Assembly: GCF_038019025.1 (NCBI RefSeq) | Contig: NZ_CP150496.1 | Location: forward strand, 1,814,001 to 1,878,000 | Direction of reading: 5' to 3' | Source of the DNA: Polaribacter marinaquae | GTDB lineage: Bacteria > Bacteroidota > Bacteroidia > Flavobacteriales > Flavobacteriaceae | DNA length: 64,000 bases | Shown here: piece after piece, positions 46,321 to 54,301 of the stretch | How positions within the stretch are numbered: position 1 is the first letter of the stretch | Layout: the number at the start of each line of letters is the position of its first letter | Notes under the pieces: generated by a model | Database searches by the model: none | Told to the model about the DNA's origin: nothing | Seen by the model: only the letters and a program-made list of their open reading frames with translations | Position numbers and translations under genes: made by a program

Positions 46321-46824
46321 ATGAAAAAACTTAATATTCTAAAAGCAATTGTAGATTTTCTTTGGATTTTTTCTATGCCCATTGTGTTAATTATAATCGG
46401 CATATCAATTGCGGTTTTCTTTGTCGATTTAAACGAGTTAAACATCAAAATAAACTCAATAGATTTTGATAACAATACGCCATTATCAAAAATATTACTT
46501 TCAATTGCTGCTTTAAATTATTTATTGATAATAGCTGCTTTGTATTTTTTTAGAAAAGTATTACACTTTTTTATAAGAGTAAAAATATTTGAAGAAACAG
46601 TTATAGCATCATTCAAAAAAATTGGAAACTTGTTAGCTATTTCTGGTATAATTTCTTTAGTAATTTCATTTATAAATAAGATTTACTTTCAGCAAAAAAT
46701 ATCTTTAGAATTTGGTTTAAATCAACACTTGGTAATTATTTGTTTAGGATTGTTCTTTTTAACACTAAGTGAAATTTTTAAAATTGCCAAAAACACAAAA
46801 CAAGAAAACGATTTAACAATATAA
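46321..46824 (+). CDS. DUF2975 membrane protein
   Basis: 167 residues from the ATG at 46321; an upstream ATG at 46270 falls before the promoter. It has four membrane segments (about 12-35, 60-80, 100-125 and 140-160) and ends QENDLTI. DUF2975 proteins in many bacteria precede an XRE-type HTH gene, as here, and the pair is thought to form a membrane-linked regulator, but the signal is unknown. First gene of a three-gene operon. Confidence 0.82.
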   Translation: MKKLNILKAIVDFLWIFSMPIVLIIIGISIAVFFVDLNELNIKINSIDFDNNTPLSKILLSIAALNYLLIIAALYFFRKVLHFFIRVKIFEETVIASFKKIGNLLAISGIISLVISFINKIYFQQKISLEFGLNQHLVIICLGLFFLTLSEIFKIAKNTKQENDLTI

Positions 46825-46826
46825 TT

Positions 46827-47753
46827 ATGTTAACTATATTTCAAACAACGGTATTAATAATAATATTTTCTATTGTAGGGTTCTTAATCTACAGTATTTT
46901 TCAGAAAAAAAGAATTACTACATTTTTACATCTCCTTTTTACAATGAGTTTTTGGCTGATGATTGTAATCTCCTTTGTAGCCTTAGCGTTTACCCTTTAT
47001 ACAGGAAACGGAATTTTACAAACTTCAAAAAATTCCACTATCAATATTTCAAATAAGCAAATTCCTATAAATTTTAGCTTATCTTTTAATCAAGGTAAAA
47101 GGTTTACAGATTACACAAAAGACAGTATAGGTAACACTATAGATACTCAAGTTTTTAGCAGATATTCTGATGATAGGTTAAATTTTGTAAATCCTGATTT
47201 TCTTGGAAAAAGTAAGTTTACAAAAGAAAAATTAGACAGTATTTTTGAAAACTCTAAAGATGTAGAATTTTTTGGCAAAAAAATACAATTTGACGGAGGT
47301 TATAATGAAAATGTATCAACAAAAGTTTCCACGATTTCAGGAAAAACAAATTTAAAAATTGAGACAAAAAACTGGCAATTATCTACTCTTTTTAATCTAA
47401 AATTCTATTTATCATTTATAATAATAATTCTAATACTTTACTATTTAAAAACGCTTTTTCAACTATTGAAAACATCACTCAAATTTAGCTTAGGATTGGT
47501 GAAAATTATAAACAAAATTGCAAGTTTAATCATTATTTGGCAAGTCCTTAATTTGGTTTTTAGTTTCTTATTTAGTTTATATTATGATCATGCAAGTTTT
47601 AAAAACACAGTACAAAGTGATGTTTTTTTAAGCATATCACCTCAATATGAATTTGACCTTACATTAATTATTATTGCCTTGGGCTTATTTGTCTTTAGTG
47701 GTTTACTTTCTAAAGCAAATCAAATTCAGCAAGAAAACGACCTAACAATATAA
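46827..47753 (+). CDS. DUF2975-like membrane protein with large extracytoplasmic loop
   Basis: 308 residues. Two N-terminal helices (about 5-25 and 35-60), a soluble loop (about 65-190), then three more helices (about 192-215, 225-257 and 279-295) and the tail QQENDLTI, the same tail as the gene before. The C-terminal half aligns by eye with the DUF2975 protein, so it is a longer paralogue with an added domain. The loop has no domain I know. It starts 3 bp after the previous stop. Confidence 0.7.
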   Translation: MLTIFQTTVLIIIFSIVGFLIYSIFQKKRITTFLHLLFTMSFWLMIVISFVALAFTLYTGNGILQTSKNSTINISNKQIPINFSLSFNQGKRFTDYTKDSIGNTIDTQVFSRYSDDRLNFVNPDFLGKSKFTKEKLDSIFENSKDVEFFGKKIQFDGGYNENVSTKVSTISGKTNLKIETKNWQLSTLFNLKFYLSFIIIILILYYLKTLFQLLKTSLKFSLGLVKIINKIASLIIIWQVLNLVFSFLFSLYYDHASFKNTVQSDVFLSISPQYEFDLTLIIIALGLFVFSGLLSKANQIQQENDLTI

Positions 47754-47755
47754 AC

Positions 47756-47962
47756 ATGGCAATTATTGTAAACTTAGATGTAATGCTTGCCAAACGCAAA
47801 ATGCGAAGTAAAGAATTGGCAGAAATAATTGGAATTACCACAGCAAACTTATCCATCTTAAAGTCTGGTAAGGCTAAAGCTGTACGTTTTTCTACTTTAG
47901 AAGCAATCTGTAAAGCTTTAGATTGCCAACCTGCAGATATTTTAGAATATAAAAAAGATTAA
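47756..47962 (+). CDS. XRE-type helix-turn-helix regulator (YozG-like)
   Basis: 68 residues: MAIIVNLDVMLAKRKM, then a Cro/CI-type HTH (SKELAEIIGITTANLSILKSG) and the CKALDCQPADILEY tail typical of YozG-like proteins. It follows the DUF2975-like gene by 2 bp. It most likely controls its own operon and is held or modulated by the membrane proteins. Confidence 0.88.
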   Translation: MAIIVNLDVMLAKRKMRSKELAEIIGITTANLSILKSGKAKAVRFSTLEAICKALDCQPADILEYKKD

Positions 47963-47966
47963 AAAA

Positions 47967-48013
47967 ACATCTCGATACAATTTTGCAAAAAAACAAAATC
48001 ACTCGATGTGACA
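47967..48013. repeat. REP-like imperfect inverted repeat, copy 1
   Basis: Starts acatctcgatacaa and ends cactcgatgtgaca; the ends are nearly complementary and the middle is AT-rich. This resembles common flavobacterial intergenic elements with TCGA-centred arms. Confidence 0.55.
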
Positions 48014-48037
48014 GGTTACAAGTTTTAAAAATCTAAT

Positions 48038-48089
48038 TGTCAGTTCGATTGATTTTTCTGACGAAGGAAGAAAAATTGTTTCGAAAACT
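48038..48089. repeat. REP-like imperfect inverted repeat, copy 2
   Basis: Starts tgtcagttcgattgattttt and ends gtttcgaaaact, an imperfect stem with TTCGA-like arms. Starts with the TGTCA/TCGA arrangement seen reversed at the end of copy 1, 24 bp away. Confidence 0.5.
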
Positions 48090-48103
48090 TATAAATTGAA
48101 AAT

Positions 48104-48135
48104 AAAAAGCTCCGAATTTTCATTCGGAGCTTTTT
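48104..48135 (-). terminator. Intrinsic terminator after the S9 peptidase gene
   Basis: Stem aaaaagctccgaat / attcggagcttttt with a 4-nt loop; the minus strand ends in a T run. Confidence 0.8.
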
Positions 48136-48158
48136 AAAACATCAATATCAAAATAGAA

Positions 48159-50657
48159 TTACCTATTCATTGGTTTATTTAAATTCATAAATAAAATATC
48201 TGTATCAGTAGCTTCTTTGCCTAACAAATACTTACTAAAATGATCTGCTCTTAGCCAGAAAGAGTATTCTGTCATACTACCAAAACCATGTCTTTGTCCT
48301 GGCATAATCATAAATTTAAAACGTTTGTTTGCCTTAATTAATTCGTTTGCCATTCTTATAGTTCCTGCCGGATTTACGTTATTATCCATATCACCATGAA
48401 TCAACATTAAATGTCCTTTTAAGTTTTTTGCTAAAGATTGATTGTCATCAATTTTATATTTATGAGAAATTTTTCCTTTTGCATCTATTTCTTCTTTTAC
48501 ACCATGATGTGTTTCACTCCACCAAGAATTGTACACATTATTATCGTGATTTCCGGCTGATGAAACCGCCGCTTTAAAGAAATCTGGATATACCAACATT
48601 GCTGCAGTAGACATAAATCCACCACCAGAATGACCGTAAATTCCTACTTTTTCGATATCGATAAACTTGTGTTTGTTAGCCAATTGCTGCGCAACATATT
48701 TTTTATCAGCCAAACCATAATCACGTAAATTACCGTAACCATAATTATGATACCATTTAGATCTATCTGGATGACCACCTCTGTTTCCTAAAGTAATTAC
48801 AACAAAACCAACTTGCGCCATTCTATCTAAACGATCCATTCTGTAAGAAAAAGATTTGTTTACAGCTTCTGTTTGCGGCCCAGGATACACATATTCTAAC
48901 AACGGATATACTTTTGTAGAATCCATATCAAAAGGCTTGTACATTACTCCGTAAATATCAGTAATTCCGTCATCTGCTTTTACTTTAAACGGTTCTGGAA
49001 ATTTGTATCCAGATGCAAATAATTGCGATAAATCTGCCGTTTCTAAATCCATAACTTTACGCCCGTTTGCGTCTCTAAGTTCAGATTTTGGCACAGTATT
49101 TACCCTCGAATAATTACTCACAAAATATTTATTAGAATCTGCCATAGAAGTAGTTGCTGTAAAATCTCCAGCATCTAATGTTTTCATTCCAGACCCGTTT
49201 AAATTAATTTTATAAGTATGTAAATAATAAGGATCTTGTTTTTTATTAACACCGTTTGCAGTAAAATAAAGTGTTCTTGTTTTTTCATCTAAACCTGCAA
49301 AACCATCTACATGGTAATCTCCTTCTGTAACTTGATTTTTTAAGTTTCCGTCAGAATCATATAAGTAAAAATGTGCCCAACCATCTCGTTCTGCCCAATG
49401 TAACATTTCTTTTTCGTTGTTTAACAAAATTAACGGACGAGACTCGATGTATGTATTAAAACGTTCTTCTATTAACGTTTTATATTCTCCTGTATTAAGA
49501 TCTGCAACATTAATATCATACTTTTTGCGATCTCTAGAAATTACACTAAAATATATTTTCCCTTTTTTTGATAAAAGCAAAGAAGGTCTAAAATCATCAT
49601 CTCTACTAGATTGTTTTCTAGGTGCTCTAAACACAGAAATACTTTGTTGACGTACTGTATCTAAAGGAACTTTTATGTGTGATTTTGAAGGAATATCAAA
49701 AATTAATAATTCAGACTTATAATATTCTTGTTCTCCTGGCATGTGGTATTTATAGGTTTCTAAAGTTGGTCTTTTTTTACCTGTAGAATTAATTACCCAT
49801 AAATCTTTAATATGTCTAGAGTCCGATTTTTGAAATACAAACTTTTTAGAATCGTGAGACCAAGTTCCCCAAACACCTTTACGCTTGTCTTTGTTTTTTT
49901 CTTTATCTACATTATCTTCTCTAGAACCGCCGCCGTATCCGTAGTTTTCTTCTCCGTCTTTAGTCCATTGATTTTCTACAACCGTACTATCTTTTTCATC
50001 TTTAATAAACTTTTTAAAGTTTACTTTATCCATCCAGTACAAATTGTAATTTTTAGAATATAAAACGATAGAACTATCTGGTGCTACATTTGCCCATCTT
50101 AACCAAGGCTTTTTTTCTTCCTTTTTAGTATTGATTATTGTCAAACCGTTTCCGCCTAACTTATATTCTAAATAATAAGTTTTCTTCTCCATTTTAGGCT
50201 TTTTCTTTTTGGCCTTTTTACTCGATGTAGAATCTTTCTTTTCTTCTTTTTTATCTTCGACAACGGCAACTTCTTCTGTAGATTTTACTCTAAAACGAAT
50301 TGCATTTTCTGCTTTGTTAAATTTAAATCTAAAACGAGGTAAATGTTTTGCATCGTATGGGTCTTTGGTAATTTCTGTTAACCATTTTGCCATTTTAACA
50401 TTATCGAAAAGTAGTTGCTTCGATTTTCTATCTGCATCTACTAAGTAATAATTAGAGCCTTCTGATGTTTTGTAAGAATACCAAAAACGGTTTCCTTTTT
50501 TTAACCAATGCGGACTAACATTTGTAGAATGCACCATTTTCGCTAAGTTTTTTGGCGAATATTTTGCTGCTGCTCTATAATTTGGTTCAGGGGTTTCTTG
50601 TGCAATTATTGCTATTGTAGCAAATAATGACAAGAATAAGAGTAGAATGTTTTTCAT
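48159..50657 (-). CDS. S9-family (DPP IV/prolyl oligopeptidase-like) secreted peptidase
   Basis: 832 residues: signal peptide (NILLLFLSLFATIAIIAQ), an N-terminal beta-propeller of the DPP IV type with a charged Lys/Glu-rich insert at about 130-160, and a C-terminal alpha/beta hydrolase. The catalytic triad is S677 (GHSGGGF), D758 (HGDMDNNV) and H790 (GQRHGFG). It removes dipeptides or cuts after Pro-like residues in peptides outside the cytoplasm. No T9SS sorting domain, so it is periplasmic or on the membrane. Confidence 0.93.
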   Translation of the reverse strand: MKNILLLFLSLFATIAIIAQETPEPNYRAAAKYSPKNLAKMVHSTNVSPHWLKKGNRFWYSYKTSEGSNYYLVDADRKSKQLLFDNVKMAKWLTEITKDPYDAKHLPRFRFKFNKAENAIRFRVKSTEEVAVVEDKKEEKKDSTSSKKAKKKKPKMEKKTYYLEYKLGGNGLTIINTKKEEKKPWLRWANVAPDSSIVLYSKNYNLYWMDKVNFKKFIKDEKDSTVVENQWTKDGEENYGYGGGSREDNVDKEKNKDKRKGVWGTWSHDSKKFVFQKSDSRHIKDLWVINSTGKKRPTLETYKYHMPGEQEYYKSELLIFDIPSKSHIKVPLDTVRQQSISVFRAPRKQSSRDDDFRPSLLLSKKGKIYFSVISRDRKKYDINVADLNTGEYKTLIEERFNTYIESRPLILLNNEKEMLHWAERDGWAHFYLYDSDGNLKNQVTEGDYHVDGFAGLDEKTRTLYFTANGVNKKQDPYYLHTYKINLNGSGMKTLDAGDFTATTSMADSNKYFVSNYSRVNTVPKSELRDANGRKVMDLETADLSQLFASGYKFPEPFKVKADDGITDIYGVMYKPFDMDSTKVYPLLEYVYPGPQTEAVNKSFSYRMDRLDRMAQVGFVVITLGNRGGHPDRSKWYHNYGYGNLRDYGLADKKYVAQQLANKHKFIDIEKVGIYGHSGGGFMSTAAMLVYPDFFKAAVSSAGNHDNNVYNSWWSETHHGVKEEIDAKGKISHKYKIDDNQSLAKNLKGHLMLIHGDMDNNVNPAGTIRMANELIKANKRFKFMIMPGQRHGFGSMTEYSFWLRADHFSKYLLGKEATDTDILFMNLNKPMNR

Positions 50658-50753
50658 CTGTAAGAGAATTTAATTAGTTCTTGTAAAGTTCTCTAAAACA
50701 AACTATCTCGCAAATTTTTAAGATTTTTTTATAAAATATTTAACAAAAATATA

Positions 50754-51974
50754 TTAAAAACGATCTTTTTTAAAAGCGAATTCTATTTTTAATCGAATTA
50801 ATTGAAAAAATCGTAAAACTACTTGATTGTATTTAAAGTTAAACAAGCTATCTATTAAAACGTCTGTACTAAAGTTTTCATGAAAAAATTGCACTCTATT
50901 TTCTATCTGAACATCAGTATATTTACTGTACATTCTTTGACTAGAAACCTCGCTTAAACGCCATTTAAAGAGTTTTCTTCTGCGCCATTTTTTTCGATAA
51001 TTATCAAAGTTTGTTGTGCCTTTTACCAAATATTCATCAATATAAACACATGCTAAATTTGCACTTTGCATTGCATATCTAATTCCTTCACCACCTCTTG
51101 GATTTATTGCAGAAACAGAATCGCCCACCGCAATTACTTTATTATTGTAGAATTTATCTTTTAAACCTTCAGAATATCTTAAAATACCACCATGAACATC
51201 TAATAATTTATAAGTATCACACTTTAAATATTCTTTAATAATTTGTTCGGTAATTTTCTTAGTAGTTTTGTCTGTATTTTCTTGATTAAGAGATTTTAAA
51301 TGTGTTTTTCCTGCACCAACTTTTAAGATATTTTGCTCCATCGGAAAAATCCAAGAATACCCTTTAATTGCCCATTTATGCCCTAAAAAAAAGACCAATT
51401 GATCTTTGTATTTCTCATAAATCTCTGGCGCAACTTCTATTAAATACTCTGTACCGCTACCTAAATTCATTGTTGGTTGTACTTCTTTATCATCATACAT
51501 TACCTTTCTAAGTGGCCCTGTAGCATCTACAACTAATTTACTTTCTACCTCTATAATTTCTGTAGACTTCGCTTTTTGTAAAGAAACAATTACAGATTTT
51601 TCATTTACTTTTTTACTGATGTATTTATAGCCTGTTAAAACTTCTCCTCCAAAACTCTTTGCATCATCAGCTAAAAATTGTTTTAATTTTCCGTAATCTA
51701 AAACAACTCCTTTGTTTGTATTTCCTTTCCAGAAATAACTGTTTTTTGTACACTGAATGGTAATATTTTTCCAATAAGCACCAATAACTTTGTTTGGTAA
51801 ATCAAATTCTTTTAAAGGCGCTAATGTCATACCAGCGCTAGAAAAATTATTGTCCAAAAAAGAAGGAAAGCGTTCTACTAATAAAATTCTATGTCCTTTT
51901 TTGGCTAAATTTCTTGCAACTTGCCCTCCTGCCGGACCACCACCAATTACAACTACATCGTATTTCTGCATCAT
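50754..51974 (-). CDS. Geranylgeranyl reductase-family FAD oxidoreductase
   Basis: 406 residues with the FAD motif GGGPAG (11-16), the second FAD segment GDSVSAINPRGGEGIRYAMQ (286-305) and the geranylgeranyl reductase-type middle (VVDATG). It probably reduces isoprenoid or lipid double bonds, a guess from the family. The start is 4 bp after the TadA-like gene, so one operon. No menaquinone or carotenoid gene adjoins it. Confidence 0.85.
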   Translation of the reverse strand: MMQKYDVVVIGGGPAGGQVARNLAKKGHRILLVERFPSFLDNNFSSAGMTLAPLKEFDLPNKVIGAYWKNITIQCTKNSYFWKGNTNKGVVLDYGKLKQFLADDAKSFGGEVLTGYKYISKKVNEKSVIVSLQKAKSTEIIEVESKLVVDATGPLRKVMYDDKEVQPTMNLGSGTEYLIEVAPEIYEKYKDQLVFFLGHKWAIKGYSWIFPMEQNILKVGAGKTHLKSLNQENTDKTTKKITEQIIKEYLKCDTYKLLDVHGGILRYSEGLKDKFYNNKVIAVGDSVSAINPRGGEGIRYAMQSANLACVYIDEYLVKGTTNFDNYRKKWRRRKLFKWRLSEVSSQRMYSKYTDVQIENRVQFFHENFSTDVLIDSLFNFKYNQVVLRFFQLIRLKIEFAFKKDRF

Positions 51975-51978
51975 AAAA

Positions 51979-52428
51979 TTAATTCAAATTACGTTTCTGA
52001 ATAAAAAATCGTTTTAAAATCTGTGCACAATCATTCTCTAAAATTCCTGCTACAATTTCTGTCTTTGGATGCAATTTTGTTCCTAAATTTCTAAAACCTC
52101 TTTCGGGTTCTGATGCACCGTAAACAATCTTTCCTAGTTGAGCCCAATAACTTGCTCCTGCACACATTTGGCAAGGTTCTAGCGTAACATATAATACACA
52201 ATCTTTTAAGTATTTTCCTCCTATAAAATCTGCGGCAGCTGTAAATGCTTGCATTTCTGCGTGTGCTGTTACATCATTTAACGTTTCTGTTAAATTATGC
52301 GCTCTTGCAATTATTTGATTTTTAAGAACAACAATTGCACCAACAGGAACTTCACCTTTATCAAAAGCAAATTCTGCTTCTTGTAAGGCTTTCTTCATAA
52401 AATAAACATCGTCGAAAGGTTGTATCAT
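51979..52428 (-). CDS. TadA-like nucleoside deaminase
   Basis: 149 residues from the ATG at 52428; an upstream ATG at 52449 leaves a 7-residue extension that is not conserved. Zinc ligands H56, C86, C89 and catalytic E58 (AHAEMQ; EPCQMCAGA) fit the adenosine-34 tRNA or guanine deaminase family. If TadA, it makes inosine in tRNA-Arg. Its ATG is 57 bp from that of the divergent dxs. Confidence 0.88.
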   Translation of the reverse strand: MIQPFDDVYFMKKALQEAEFAFDKGEVPVGAIVVLKNQIIARAHNLTETLNDVTAHAEMQAFTAAADFIGGKYLKDCVLYVTLEPCQMCAGASYWAQLGKIVYGASEPERGFRNLGTKLHPKTEIVAGILENDCAQILKRFFIQKRNLN

Positions 52429-52469
52429 TTTTTGAAATATAAAAATCAATATTACAAAAAGTTAAATTG

Positions 52470-52477
52470 TATTTTTG
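52470..52477 (+). promoter_or_regulatory. -7 box of dxs
   Basis: TATTTTTG, ending 7 bp before the ATG at 52485, so any leader is very short. No clear -33 element. Confidence 0.35.
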
Positions 52478-52484
52478 CATTCTC

Positions 52485-54251
52485 ATGACAAATTTGTTAG
52501 ACAACATATCAAACCCAAAAGATTTACGCAAATTAAATCCAAATCAGTTACCGCAACTTGCAAAAGAATTAAGAACGTTTATTATTGATATTGTTGCTAC
52601 AAAAGAAGGGCATCTTGGTGCTAGTTTAGGCGTTGTAGAATTAACTATTGCTTTGCATTATTTATTTGAAACTCCAGACGATTTATTAGTTTGGGATGTT
52701 GGGCATCAAGCATATGGGCATAAAATTTTAACCGGAAGAAAAAAAGTATTTCACACGAATAGACAATTTGGCGGAATTGCTGGTTTTCCTGCTAGAAAAG
52801 AAAGTGAATTTGATACTTTTGGTGTTGGGCATTCTTCAACATCAATTTCTGCTGCTTTGGGAATGGCAATAGCATCCAACTTAAAAAATGAAACAGAAAG
52901 ACATCATATTGCCGTAATTGGTGATGCTTCTATTGCTAGCGGAATGGCTTTTGAAGCTTTAAACCACGCTGGTGTTTCTAATGCAAATTTATTAATCATA
53001 TTAAACGACAATGCAATTGGTATTGATCCTGCTGTTGGAGCTTTAAAAGAATACTTAACAAAAGTAAAAAGTGATAAAAAATTAGCGGCTCAAAATAATA
53101 TCATCAAAGCTTTAAACTTCGATTATTCTGGACCGATTGATGGTCACGATTTACCTAAGATTTTAAAGGAATTAGAGCGCTTAAAATCTGTTAAAGGTCC
53201 TAAATTTCTACATGTTATTACCACAAAAGGAAAAGGTTTAAAAAAAGCCGAAGAAGACCAGGTAACCTACCATGCGCCAGGAAAATTTGATAAAATTTCT
53301 GGAGAAAGAATTAAAAAGGAAAAAAGCTTATATACCAAATATCAAGATGTATTTGGACAAACGATTGTAGAACTAGCAGATAAAAATTCACGAATTGTTG
53401 GTATTACACCTGCCATGTTAACGGGTAGTTCTTTAAAGTTAATGTTAGAAAAACACCCTAACAGAACTTTTGATGTTGGTATTGCAGAACAACACGCGGT
53501 AACATTGGCTGCAGGTATGGCAACTCAAAATTTAATACCATATTGTAATATCTATTCTACATTTTTGCAACGTGCTTACGACCAAGTAATACATGACGTA
53601 GCTTTGCAAAATTTACCGGTTATTTTTTGCTTAGATAGAGCTGGTTTAGTTGGTGAAGATGGCGCAACGCATCACGGTGTTTTCGATTTAGCTTATCTAC
53701 GTTTAATTCCGAATTTAATTATTTTTGCACCAAGAAATGAAATTGAATTAAGAAATATTTTATATACCGCTCAGTTAGGATTACAAAAACCAATTGCGAT
53801 TCGTTACCCTAGAGGAACTGGTAATATTATCGACTGGAAACAACCTTTCGAAAAAATTGAAATTGCTAAAAGTATTTGTTTACAAAAAGGAAATAAAACG
53901 GCTATTTTGTCTGTTGGCACAATTGCTAAGAATGTTTCTGAAGCTTTAGAATTGGTAGATTCTCCTTCTGATTTTTCTCATTTTGATATGCGATTTGTTA
54001 AACCATTAGATGAAAATAGTTTGCATAAAATAGCCAAAACTCATCAGAATATTTATACTATCGAAGACGGAACAGTAAAAGGAGGTTTTGGAACTGCTAT
54101 TTTAGAATTCATGGCAGATAATAAATATAAAAATAAAGTAGAAATACTTGGTATACCAGATAATTTTATTGAACATGGTAGTGTAACAAAGCTACAACAG
54201 ACGCTTAATTTAGATGTTGATAGTTTAATTTCTAGATTTAATAGAGCATAA
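52485..54251 (+). CDS. dxs: 1-Deoxy-D-xylulose-5-phosphate synthase
   Basis: 588 residues from the ATG at 52485; the frame reaches 52467, but the TATTTTTG box lies in that extension. The TPP motif GDASIASGMAFEALNHAG...NDN, the phosphate and catalytic His segments (GHQAYGHKI, DVGHQ) and the C-terminal transketolase domain (RYPRGTG) are present. It makes DXP from pyruvate and glyceraldehyde 3-phosphate, first step of the MEP isoprenoid route. It is slightly shorter than E. coli Dxs (about 620). Confidence 0.95.
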   Translation: MTNLLDNISNPKDLRKLNPNQLPQLAKELRTFIIDIVATKEGHLGASLGVVELTIALHYLFETPDDLLVWDVGHQAYGHKILTGRKKVFHTNRQFGGIAGFPARKESEFDTFGVGHSSTSISAALGMAIASNLKNETERHHIAVIGDASIASGMAFEALNHAGVSNANLLIILNDNAIGIDPAVGALKEYLTKVKSDKKLAAQNNIIKALNFDYSGPIDGHDLPKILKELERLKSVKGPKFLHVITTKGKGLKKAEEDQVTYHAPGKFDKISGERIKKEKSLYTKYQDVFGQTIVELADKNSRIVGITPAMLTGSSLKLMLEKHPNRTFDVGIAEQHAVTLAAGMATQNLIPYCNIYSTFLQRAYDQVIHDVALQNLPVIFCLDRAGLVGEDGATHHGVFDLAYLRLIPNLIIFAPRNEIELRNILYTAQLGLQKPIAIRYPRGTGNIIDWKQPFEKIEIAKSICLQKGNKTAILSVGTIAKNVSEALELVDSPSDFSHFDMRFVKPLDENSLHKIAKTHQNIYTIEDGTVKGGFGTAILEFMADNKYKNKVEILGIPDNFIEHGSVTKLQQTLNLDVDSLISRFNRA

Positions 54252-54284
54252 AAAACGGCACTAAAATTAGCACCGTTTTTTGAA
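54251..54284 (+). terminator. Intrinsic terminator after dxs
   Basis: Stem aaaaaacgg / ccgtttttt with a two-base mismatch and more pairing inside, then T-rich sequence. Confidence 0.65.
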
Positions 54285-54301
54285 TTATAAACTTTATAAA
54301 A

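Noticed and set aside
49417-50448. Plus-strand frames within the S9 peptidase gene
   Set aside because: Antisense shadows; the peptidase has a full triad.
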